This document shows, one piece after another, positions 46,001-56,643 of a DNA stretch of 64,000 bases. Origin of the DNA: Paramacrobiotus metropolitanus (taxonomy: Eukaryota > Tardigrada > Eutardigrada > Parachela > Macrobiotidae); the NCBI RefSeq assembly GCF_019649055.1, contig NW_026570262.1:620001-684000 (forward strand), in the 5' to 3' direction. Within the stretch, counting starts at the first letter, position 1, and the number at the start of each line of letters is the position of its first letter. A model generated the notes under the pieces. It saw nothing but the letters and a program-made list of their open reading frames with translations. It had not been told where the DNA came from and did no database searches. The position numbers were made by a program, and so were the translations under genes.

Positions 46001-48417
46001 GCAGCGGATGCACTGCCATCAGAATTTATCGTAACACTATAAACAGTTAAAATCAGCTGGAAGTTTTCCAACAGGAAAACTTTCAGCTAAATTTTTAGCA
46101 AAGAGGCGGTGAAAAATGCTGTAACCTTGCCCATGACCAGATAATGTAACTTAACAGCGCCATTTAATACGTACCTGATTTTTCACGGCGCCCTGCCAGA
46201 TCCGGTACAGATTGGTGAAGGTTTTATCGCGCTGTCCGAAAGACGTAAAATAATACTGCTCCTGATCCGTTGCGTAGCTGATAGCGTTCGGAATGATCTT
46301 GGCGGTGCGCTCCTTGTTTAGCGCACGCACATTCTTCCACGACGTACAAATCTGTAACCATTAATACGTCTCTAGAATAAAGCCGCAATTTTAAATCGAT
46401 TTTATTCCATTTACAAATTATATATTATTATTTAATTATACCATTTTCTTTCTTAAAGAATGTAACGAAATTTATATACCACAGCTTATTTGCCTGAATC
46501 AGAAAATTTGAATACGATTAGTTATAAAGCAGATGCTTCACAAAAACCGCAATTAATTTAGAACTTTTCAAACCATTTATAGGTTATTTTGTACACAGAA
46601 AACTCCAGATAAATTTATTTCATATAGGACATTTATAGATTTTTTGTATAACTACAATTTATAAATTTTTCCACACATATTAAGAAAATAAAAAAAAATG
46701 GAAATACACATACGTTCGTTTCCCAAGCGATAATCTTGGCATAAAAGCAAATATGGTTCTGCGATGCATACAGGCGGCCCTGCACCAGAATATCACGCTG
46801 CAGTGCACAGGAATAATCTGCAAATAAAAATCACAAAATTCATCAGAAAAAGGTGCGGCGGGAATTACCCAATTAATTTCAAAATTAAATTTTCCCCATT
46901 TCCCACCGTCATTGTCAGGAAAACGAATTCGGGTAATTCTTCACCGACAATGATCAACAGAAAAAATTTATTTTTTATCAGTGTACCGATCAGTAGGCGT
47001 TCGCCTTCCGGAATGCTGGGGAACAGCCGACGGAACTCTTCGCTGCGTTGTTTGTACGTAGGATACAGCGACTAACACAGAAGAAAAAATACGCATTAGA
47101 AAATTATACCACGGGATAAGCGTATGAAGAATGCAAACCAACTGTGTAACATAACCAACTATATAAAATTTACGATCCTGCTGTACCTTTATGCATAACA
47201 ATAAAAAGTTACGTATTATCTTAAAAACTACTCGTACAAGTAGTACACGGATGAGGCGCAAGCTTAGGTAGCCGAAGGAACAACCTTGTGCCACTGTTCT
47301 ACAATGCCGCTACTAAACTTCTGACAGCCGATAGGAGTATCAAACCAACATATACATATCCAAACGTATAAAATATGTGTAAAATACACATAAAACGCGA
47401 AAAAAATATAAAATGTAATAGATATGTGAACAAAATGTAATAGGTATGTGTAAAAAAATATGTGTACGAATAAAATATGGAAAAATGTGCAACATTAATG
47501 ATAAAATTAAAAAAAGTGTACAAAAAAATGCATAAAATGTACCTGGTACCAGCGTTGCTGGCGCTTCTTATCGGAGCTCTTCCCGCTCTTCCCGGCCGAA
47601 CTAGCGATGGAACTGGCATCGGAGTTATGCCGCACCACCAAACTACTGGGCGTCTGCTGTTGCTTCTTCTCCCCACCGCCCGCCGTCCCATTACTCCCAC
47701 CCGACGACTTCTCCTTCCCCTCCTCCGAACTCTTGGTGGACGACGCACTGCCCAGACTGACCTCCTCGGCACTGGCGCCCTGCGGACTGATCAGGGGGGT
47801 CAGGGGGCGCTCCACACTGCCCTCGCGGCTATTTGCGCCGCTGGGCACCTCCTGACTGTTGTCGAAGCTCCCGGACTGCGAGGCGCCCTCCTCCTTCTTC
47901 TCGAACGCGATACTGACCGCCGAGGGGCTGGCGGTGGAGTAGGAGGCCACAAAATCTCCGATCTTCCCCGGGGAGTCCTTGTCGTTGCCCGGGGAGGGGC
48001 TGGGGGATTTGGCGCGGTCCGTGTCGCGGTGGCGGACGCGAGGCGGCGCCGTGGGGCTGGCCGGGACGCTAACGGGCGGGAGGTGGTACTGGTCGGGCGC
48101 CGAGAGGGCGATATCCGGGAGCGCGGGACTGGAGGCCCTCCTACACCGAAAAAACTTGAAAAAATGTGGATGGGAGGGGGTTACTGATTTTACCGAGCGT
48201 TCTGCGGGGAAGCCGAGAGCAGCGGGGACTTCCGGGGCTCCGGGAGGTCGAGCGGGGCCTCCTTCTCAGCGGGCACCCCCTCCACGGTGGTGTCCATCTT
48301 CGGGGGGTAGGTAATCACCGCCAGGGGGGAGGGCGGGGATTGTAAGCCAACCAGTAGGGGCAGGGTTTTCAACTGCAACGATAAACGCTGACTGATGCGT
48401 TTACTGATCTCCTCCAT
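40066..48417 (-). CDS. GRAMD1: GRAMD1/Aster-type sterol transfer protein
   Basis: Fourteen exons: 48417-48194, 48140-47543, 47071-46987, 46817-46714, 46351-46175, 44640-44143, 43604-43467, 43398-43316, 43182-43022, 42630-42430, 42297-42195, 41563-41417, 41334-41211 and 40158-40066. All GT-AG with phases that close exactly, giving 911 residues. Residues 1-274 are Ser/Pro-rich and disordered. The GRAM domain is at about 275-395 (D-Y-S-C-A-L-Q-R-D-I-L-V-Q-G-R-L-Y). A conserved L-G-L-T-S-D-D-E-D-Y-V follows at about 417. The VASt (ASTER) sterol-binding domain is at about 540-690 and a membrane anchor at about 788-806 (L-I-I-V-L-L-L-I-N-A-L-L-Y-W). Aster proteins sit in the ER, bind plasma-membrane lipid by GRAM and carry sterol in VASt. 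The family is usually about 660-740 residues; the extra length is in disordered parts. Confidence 0.93.
44565..46050 (-). repeat. Decayed tandem copies of the start of GRAMD1 exon 6 inside intron 5
   Basis: The first 60-80 bp of exon 6 and adjoining intron recur at about 45035-45090 and 45510-45590 (GATGAACGACCACATTTCC and GATGAATGACCACATTTCC), at steps of roughly 450 and 500 bp, each with the neighbouring intron (CTGTTATCAGTG-type) sequence. The copy at 45510 has a one-base deletion that breaks the frame; the copy at 45035 is more diverged. The real exon 6 (44640-44143) is intact. Confidence 0.75.
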
Positions 48418-49947
48418 GGCGCGTTAATTAACACCGGGGATCCCGCGCGTAATCAACAGCCCGCGGGATCATATCCCACGTCAATGGGGGGCGGGAAGTA
48501 AGACACTCAGGATTCAAGCAATCAATATAATGTGAGAAAATACAAGTACCACATTTCCGTGTTCAAACAAGGGGTAACTAAGCAGCAGAGTGGATTCGAA
48601 ATTTAATATGAAAAGTGGAGAAAATATGACTATGACATCAAAGTTTGCAGACAGGGGAATAGACTACGTGTGCCACACGGTACATGCCGGTGGTAAATAG
48701 TGATTTGGTGAATTTGAATTGGAGACTGATAAGGTTATCGCGGGTGTATGGCTGCTGCGCGATCAGGTGAGGGAACGGGGACGGCGCAGAAATTAAGCAA
48801 TCAATCCGGGTTAAAAGGCTGTTAAACTGTTTACCAGTTTGTGTAATTTCCTGTGCCCTGATAAAGCCGTCCAGGAAAATATCCGCGTAATCAACATAAC
48901 ACCAGTAAACAGTGTAATACTGCAATACCCGCAAAGAAATCCACAGAAAAGAAAAGGGACGAATAATCAAGAGCAAAAAGTTTAGGAAAAATTCCGGAAA
49001 ATAAAATGTTTGCTATATTTTCTGCCAGTAAAAACAATAAAATAACTTGTTAAAATATACAACTTAAATAAAACGAGAAATAAAATGCTAAATAAAATGT
49101 TAAACAAAATCTTTGATATTCTTTCTGCAAATAAAAGCGTTTTTGGCAATCGATAACGCATCGAAAAAAATCAAGGATAACAAAGATTTTTGCAGCATGT
49201 CAAAAGCCACGGGAAGTAAAAAAGGGGCTTTTCAAATCTGAATAAAAAAACAATATCTCACCACCGGAAGTCCGGTCACTTGAAACGATTTTTTCCGAAT
49301 TCCCTGTTTTTTTAAAATAATATTTTGCGCGTGAAATAATTCTTTATAATTAATTTTATTTCCAACCGAAAAACGACAGCAACCGTTAGCTGATAACGTG
49401 ATAAACACCGGAAGGAAACCCGTTAAATACGTAAAAGAAAGCGCGAAACGATGAGCCGATAATAAGCATGTAGACAGCGTCATTTGACAGGTTTCAGCAA
49501 CAGCCGCCGAAATGTAAACTGACACACCTTCGTCCACGATCGCGGGGCTTTTTCACGCCCACATACGGATTACTGCCAACATTGCCATCCCCCACCCGCT
49601 AACCACAGTCTCATCAGATTACACTGCTTTACAAGTTAATTATAAGTGCAACGCCAATCACAACAATTCGCGCGAAAAGAAAACTTTTATCTAGCAAATT
49701 CCCTTCAAAATTAAAAAAAATGATTAAAACAACTTGAATACGATAAAATATTTTAACCAGACGATCACATCTAACGTTTACAATTATTAAAATTCGCCGA
49801 CAAAAAAGATGCTTCAAATTAAACAAAATTTTAAAACGATGCTAACAATGTACCAGTAAAAATTTCACAAATTTATGAAGTTGATAAACTACTGTATGCG
49901 ATATTACTGAAACAGTTCCTACAAATTACAAAAGATCCCCTAAGTTT
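48418..49947. other. Region between GRAMD1 start and E2 LTR
   Basis: No gene recognised. It should hold the GRAMD1 promoter. A GC-rich inverted pair (GGGATCCCGCGCG near 48437 and CCCGCGGGATC near 48461) lies just upstream of the GRAMD1 start codon. Confidence 0.4.
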
Positions 49948-50398
49948 TGTTAGAGGCACGACAGCCTGCGTGATAGATACGCCACTTTGCGTATGCGTAT
50001 CACTGCACACATGCTGATTCGCCCTCTCTTGTACGTACGTGGGTGGCTGCACTGCACTCTCCGCCTATGCGGATACACCGCGGGCGCACTCACTGAGCAT
50101 ACTTGCTCTCTCGCTCCTCTCTCTCGCTGTATGACTCAGCGTATATTCGCTCGCGTTGGATACGAGTCCAGTCTGCGCACTCACATTCCATGTGTCTGGA
50201 CAGCGTGACGCCGTTGCCGCCAGCACATTTCTTTCTCTACAATTCATTACGCTCTAGAACTAGCTCGCAGCAACTTGACTTGCTGATTTCTGCCAGACAC
50301 TGGCCTTTGTTGTGTTTTTCCCCGCATTCACGCGGCATTCGCTCCACTTTATTTGTACAATAAAGTCACCTGTGAGCTCTCTGTGCTTGCCTGTCACA
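49948..50398 (+). repeat. 5' LTR of E2
   Basis: 451 bp starting TGTTAGAGGC and ending CTGTCACA, so TGT...ACA ends. AATAAA at 50359-50364 sits about 35 bp before the end, and a TGG-starting primer-binding site follows immediately. The 3' LTR is outside the window, so there is no pairwise confirmation. Confidence 0.7.
50359..50364 (+). terminator. Polyadenylation signal in E2 LTR
   Basis: AATAAA in the position expected at the R/U5 side of an LTR. Confidence 0.55.
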
Positions 50399-50416
50399 TG
50401 GTAAGCAGATCGTCTG
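50399..50416 (+). other. Putative tRNA primer-binding site of E2
   Basis: TGGTAAGCAGATCGTCTG directly abuts the LTR end; TGG pairs with tRNA CCA. The tRNA is not assigned. Confidence 0.5.
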
Positions 50417-51656
50417 GTTTTTCGGTTTATCGGATCCTTTGAGGAGACGGTAAAGGCATAACTTGCGGAGAACTCGAAGAACCCACGGTTGAAAACAGAT
50501 TGACTGCGAACGCAGCCTCTGCTTCAACCTGGTCTTTGCTGTCTAGCGACTGTGGTAGCAACAGGTTGATCGCAAAAGCGATCCCTGCCACCTTCGCTTG
50601 CCCTATCTTTTGGCTCTTCCACACAAGGAGAGCACTTTGGCTGACTGCCCCAGACGGACAAACGGGAACTCCCCCACCGCAACTGACGGACCAGGCTCAG
50701 AAGGAAGCCTGCAGCGCGCAAGGATCCTCTCAACAATCGGGGACCTTCTCCTTGAACGGAGACCCGCAACTTTAACGGCGGAATTCGACCTCCCAACGGC
50801 GGATCACCGACCTCCACGGACACCGTAACGAACCGGTAAAGTCCTGGTTACAGGTCGACACAGGTCGAATCTAGCTATAATTCTTAATTCTTAACGGCTG
50901 AAATTTATTTCTAAGAACTAGAAATAATTTTTCTACGGTAAAAAGTTAATTTTTGTCGGAGAAACCGACCTACAAAATTACTTTACCGACCTAACTGACC
51001 ACCCTGTGTAACGGAGCAGAGGTCGGTCATCTTCTTACTTTCTTGATTTGACGGATTTTCCACCGTCAGAAAAATTTCTGAGAATCTAGAAATTATTTCT
51101 AACGGCTTAAAAATTAAAATTTCGACCAGAAAACATCTCTGATCGACCTAAAAATAATTTTGTTTTTCCGCGAAAATAAGCGCGAAAATTCCCGAATTTC
51201 CTTGTGACGTCAGAACGCTCGATTTTCAGTACTTTGAAGCTAGCCAATCAGCGTGCAGGGGAAACTTCCCATACGCTTAACATAGGCGTGAATCATCATT
51301 TTTTAAATTTTGCACGCGGCTCGCATTCTGTGACGTAGGCAGCGAAGTGCAAGACCACTTAGCCCTGTGACGTCATACTGGTCAGCACAGTAGTATAGGA
51401 CGTACTCTACTGTAGTACCTTATCATACTGTACTGTACCATAGTACTGTATTGTAACGTTGTGTACTGAGTCACACACAGACACATCAACACAACAGCAA
51501 CAACAACAAGTCGGACCATCCTGACCCTCGGAAGTTCCTGAACCCAAAGACGTTCCTGATTTCATTGAACATCCCCACATAAGGGATTGTTCAATTTACT
51601 GTACAACAGTACAAGTTTCTCGTTGGTTCCACTTGAACCGACCTGACCCGACAACG
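50417..51656 (+). promoter_or_regulatory. Long leader of E2 with promoter-like motifs
   Basis: 1.24 kb between PBS and gag ATG, with no gene. Two perfect CRE palindromes TGACGTCA (51205-51212 and 51368-51375) and a CCAAT box (about 51243) cluster in 170 bp. The packaging signal would normally also lie in this stretch. Confidence 0.35.
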
Positions 51657-54600
51657 ATGTCGAACCCGAAGGAAAACGAATACGCCCGAAAGTTCAACAC
51701 GGACTATTCGCGGCGCCTGACCTCCAACGCGCCGTATGCACTACGGCACTCTGGCCAGGATAAAAGTCAGCCGTCATCAACGGACTCAACGAAGTCGGCC
51801 GAGGCAAGGGAGAAGCGCAACGAGCGGATCCTCCTCGCCGATTCCAACCCAACGTCCGATGACAGCTTCGAGGACGCCCACGACAAGACGTTCCTCGAGC
51901 CCCGAGCTGGCTTAGCAGCCCCGTCCCACCCGACCGGGGGGGAAATGGAGCATCTGCAGGCTGAGACCACATTGTCTCATGCCGAGGCGGAACACCCACA
52001 TGGTGTACCGACCTCTACGGACTCAATAGAAGGACTTCAACTGAGCTCACAGAAAGCTCAGGAGTCGGTAACGACTACGAAAGTCACCGACGCCGGACAC
52101 ACATCACCTAACCAGACGGATGACGTGAAGAGGTCGACATCGCCCAACTCGGGTAGAGCGACTTCACCGACCTCGAAGGTCGGAGAGAAGCAACCGATAA
52201 CGGAAATCGGTCAAGTCCAACCGACCACAGAAGTCGGTAGGGCTTCACCAACCTCTAAGGACGGTCAACGGAAACCGACCTCGGGGGTCGGTTATCCTCA
52301 ACCGGAGGTCGGACCTCATCTGACAACACAAGTCGGAATTGAGGTCGGAAGACTACAGCAATCACCAACCAAGGAAGTTGGCCAAGTCCAACCGACAACA
52401 GAAGTCGGGAGGATTTCGCCGACCAAGAAGAATGGAAGTCCACCGACCAAGGAGGTTGGTCAACAGAAGCCACCTACTGAGGTCGGACCTCACCCGACAA
52501 CACAAGTCGGAACTGAGGTCGGACTACTTCCACCGACCAAGGAGGTCGGTCAACAGAAGCCACCTGCTGAGGTCGGACCTCACCCGACAACACAAGTCGG
52601 AACTGAGGTCGGACTACTTCCACCGACCAAGGTCGGTCAACAAAGACAGACCATGGAGGTCGGACCTCGTCCGACAACACAAGTCGGAACCGAGGTCGAA
52701 CAACTCCCACCAACTCCAAGGATCGGACAACAGCAGGTCGGTAAAGTCCAACCGACCTCCCTGGAACGGAAGCCAGCGGATAACAGGTCGGATATGGACA
52801 TCCAGTGGCCTAAACTATCGGCCAAAACGGGAGAAACTGAGGCCCCGCCACGAAGCGGACCTCACCCGGCTGGATCACCAACCAACATACCGATGCCTAA
52901 CGAAAAGGCTATTTCACCGTTAAGTCGACCTTCGCCAACGGAAGGCAGGTCGACCCGAGTAACAGAAGCTCAACCGAAGGTGAAGTCGGACAAGTCGTCA
53001 ACAAGTCGACCTGTCGACTTACTGAAGAAGCAGTCGCCACCGATGTTCGAACTTGGCGACTCGGGTAGCGAAACGCCACCACCCATGGACGACGTTTTTG
53101 ACACAACAGTAATGTCACGTCCCAGTAGCAAGGATGGATTCTTCCGAACGCCGGTGGCACCCCACTTGGGTAACCATAGGTACCAAGCAAGTACGCTTGA
53201 GTACACAGCACGGAAGTGGATCGCATCCACACCTCCAGAAAAGATCGAAGACGTCGATCGACTCAGGAAACGATGCCAGGATCTGATAACTCAAATCGTC
53301 CTGGCCGACCAAATCGTTAACTCCACAGAAAGTCAGATGTCACGATCGGAGGACACCCATAAACTCGAACGGAGGCGATGGGAAAAAGAACTCGCTGACG
53401 CCAACAAAGGCATAGCCGCTCAACAGTGCCGGATAGAACATCTGGAGAGTCACCTCAAGAGGTCCGACAACCCATGTCGGTACGACTTCGAAGAGGTCGA
53501 GCGACTCAAGAGTACACTCGCGACATCTATGGAGTCAATCTTTGAATTGAAAAGACGGCTCCACGCTGTGGAAAAAGACATGGCTGACACACAAGCAGCC
53601 TTGGTCGAATCGGAACTGGCAGCAGGAAAATTCCACCAACAGCTTAATCAAGCCAACGAAGAGGCTGAAGTGTACCGGAAGGAGGTCGACCGATACATGG
53701 TCGAACTCAAGCAGGCCGACGACGAGGTCGACCGGCAAAGACACCGAATCGAACAACTCGAAAGGGAGATGGAAACTCTCCTGGTCAGGGCAGGACGACA
53801 GCTAATGGCTCACTACGGCCAGCAACCTGCCTCACCTGACCGAAGTAGAGCCATCACCGACCTGGAACAGGCGAACGCCCAACTGACCGACCAGGTCTAT
53901 GGACTCAACGATGTGCTGAAGGAGGAACAACGACTCCGAGCACAGCTGGAACACAGCCTGGCAGAAGCCCAAAAGGTGCACGAAGCGCAACAGAACCGCA
54001 TCGCACACTTGGAAGTCCGCGAAAACGACCTGTACAACTACGGTCTGGACGCGGATAAATATATCGATGACTTAAATCGATATATCGACGAAATGACCAC
54101 GTATACCGACGACTTGGATACGGAGGTACGCTGTCTCCAGGAGGAAACGAAACACTTGGAACAATCCAGGACGGAGCCTCCATCCTACAGGACTTCGATG
54201 GCAACGGACTTCCACTTTGAACCGTCGCAAACAGTCCGAGATATCCTGTGGGACATTAAACCTAAAGAGGAGAAGAAGGAACAGAACTTCTTCGTGGGCG
54301 TGGTGACAACTAACCCGCTCATCGGAACTCCTCCGCAGCAACAGCCTCTGCCCCACCGTCCAGAACCGGAACGGAATACGTCGACTGCGGCACCACATGT
54401 GCCAACGTCAAACGTGCCGACAACGACGACGGCCACGTCAGGTACCTACACTAGTACCACGTATGCAACACACACATCGATGCATGCGCCAGCGCCCACC
54501 ACGTCCCACCCGAATGGACCAGCGCCTAATCAATGGGGCGCAGGACGGCGACTAGGAGAGCGAACAAGCTCACATCCCAACATGGACGACTTCGGCCGCT

Positions 54601-56589
54601 TGACGATAAGCGACTCCGATTACCGGCGTGAACGAGCTAGGTCATACAATAACGACCTACCTCCAGGAGGACGAAGCGGACAACCGAATCCGGAACGCCC
54701 TCCCGCCGAGTACCCACAAGACTCGCAGAACGTGCCTCGGTTCCGACCAACAGAAGGTCGGGCACCACCGAGAAGGCCGTTCAGAAGTCAGCATGGAAGG
54801 GTGAACGACCTTCCACCGGGATTCTACCAACAGCCACAACGGCCACCACGAGCACCAGCTCCTCAGCCGGAACCGTACCCGGCCGGATACCCAGACCAAC
54901 AAGGTCGGGCATACCCAGACCAACAAGGTCGAGGATATCCACAACAACAGAATTATGGATATCCGGAGCAACAGAACCAGTATTACCCAGACCAACAAGG
55001 TCGGGGATACCATGCGGAACAAGGTTGGGAAGCAAACCCTCCCCCACCGCCTGCCATGGACGCCCAACAAGCGGCTAACCGGGCATTCCAGGAAACGATG
55101 ATCCGTGTGTGTGCCCGCGGACGTAAGCAGAAATTGCCGGAATACGACGGCGACCATAACAAACTCGAGGGATGGTTGAAACAAATCCGTCGATTCTACG
55201 CGGAAGCACAAGAATGGCATGAATCGGACCACACGTTCATGACAGACCTCATCGCACGACTCGAAGGCCAGGCCGCACAATGGCACAGGGACACCGCCGG
55301 CAGTGAACCAGCCGGAGGATGGCCAGTCAACCTTGGTTGGCTAAGTTCGAAGAACGGTTCGGCGACAAAAACAAGGAAATTAACGCCGTAACCGCCATGG
55401 CCAAACGAAAGTACCGCTTTGGACAAGAGACGCCAGAACAGTACTATGACGCCATGATGAACATCAAGTCCCGATGTGACACCATCACGGACCAGATGGC
55501 ACTTTTCCATCTGAAGGATAACATTCACGAACCCAAGCTACGAGAAGCCTTGGAGATTCGTATGCCGGCAACACCGGTAGAACTGCGTGACTACATACGC
55601 CAGTTCGTAAACGGAAAGGAGATGTACGACGTGGCGAAGGGATCACGGGATACCGACTATGCCCGGGTCCGAGCAACAACGCCGACACCAGCTCCTTTAC
55701 CGCAGGCACCAGTACAAACAGTGTACCAGCCATACATGATGCCGGGATACCAAAGTCCACCGGCAACATACGTGCAACCGACCACACCGATGACGCCACC
55801 AGCGCAAATGGCGCCGGTCCAGCAACCGACCTGGGCCGGAGTGGCGGCTGTCAACTTGGCAGCACCCCAACCAGCAGCCGGAGCCCCAGTAAACAACTAC
55901 GGAGGCCAAAGTCCTGGCTCTGGAAGTAACCAGAACAACGGAAGTTCTGGATACAACCAAAACCCAAACCAGGGATACTCCGCATACGGTCAGAGTCCAA
56001 CACAAGGATTCGGCGGCGGAGGCTACGGTCGCGGAAAAGGACGTGGCGGCGGAAATCGCGGCCGCGGTAACTTTAACCGCGGCGGAGGCGGAAACCAACA
56101 GGGTAACCGACCTTCCCAAGCACAACAAGGTGCTCGGCAGTTTACGACTTATGCGGATAAGATGGAACAACTGTTCCTTCAGTGGACGCTGGCGGACAGC
56201 TTTACTTGCCACTTCTGCAAGTTCGGGAACCATCCCCAGGCACGCTGCGCGTTCATCGGCACTCGGGTGCAGGACAACCCGAATCGCCGCTGGTATGAGG
56301 ATTGGCATACGCGATACCTGACGGGAGGACCGTTGGGTTCGGCCAACCCGAACTCGGCACAGATCGTGCCACCCCGCGCCAACGCCAACAAGGAGGAGGC
56401 TCGGGCGGTGCTGGTAACGGAAACCAGCAGGCCGGCTCAGGAAATGGGTCGGGCGGAAACCGCAGGAATAGCGGTGGAGGTCAACAGGGATCTCCGGAAC
56501 AGCGGCAAATGCTACCGCCACATCAGCCCTTTGGCTCGCCGTCACCCAACAATGGGCCGGCTCGGGGAAACTCCTCGGGAAACGCTTAA
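51657..56589 (+). CDS. gag: Giant Gag polyprotein of E2 (two frame lesions)
   Basis: ATG at 51657, TAA at 56587-56589, about 1,640 codons; typical Ty3/Gypsy gag is 300-500. Order: a low-complexity part with repeated E-V-G and P-T-T-E-V-G (about residues 150-390); a long coiled coil rich in Glu, Arg and Gln (about 530-850); a Pro/Gln/Tyr-rich linker with Y-P-D-Q-Q-G-R repeats; a capsid-like part (W-L-K-Q-I-R-R-F, then W-H-R-D, then F-E-E-R-F-G-D); an R-G-G-rich segment; and a zinc knuckle C-X2-C-X4-H-X4-C at about 56203-56250. The frame jumps by -1 near 55319 and again near 56375, where Gly/Asn/Gln-rich sequence continues in the next frame. These look like lesions or assembly errors, so the copy may not make full Gag. 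Confidence 0.85.
52441..52711 (+). repeat. 90-bp tandem repeat in E2 gag
   Basis: CACCGACCAAGG recurs at 52441, 52531 and 52621: three units of 90 bp (30 residues) encoding P-P-T-K-E-V-G and T-T-Q-V-G-T-E-V-G phrases. Diverged single phrases extend on both sides. Confidence 0.85.
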
Positions 56590-56643
56590 GGTCGATGAGC
56601 CCCGGTGACTCATTCGACCTGCGACATCCCACCGAACCACCGG
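56565..56643 (+). promoter_or_regulatory. Programmed -1 frameshift cassette: two GGGAAAC heptamers and H-type pseudoknot
   Basis: G_GGA_AAC occurs twice in the gag reading phase (56565-56571 and 56577-56583), the second two codons before the gag TAA. Slipping -1 at either enters the pol frame. Five bases later stem 1 pairs 56589-56599 with 56609-56620 (11 bp, one bulged T). Loop bases 56602-56607 (CCGGTG) pair with 56638-56643 (CACCGG), forming stem 2 of an H-type pseudoknot. GGGAAAC is a known retroviral slippery heptamer. The structure was found by eye and not folded. Confidence 0.8.

Noticed and set aside
47477-48187. 236-codon plus-strand frame across GRAMD1 exon 2
   Set aside because: Antisense shadow of GC-rich GRAMD1 coding sequence.
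50103-50363. Open frame inside the E2 LTR
   Set aside because: LTR sequence; no start context or motif.
54657-55286. 209-codon minus-strand frame in E2 gag
   Set aside because: Shadow of repetitive gag codons on the other strand.
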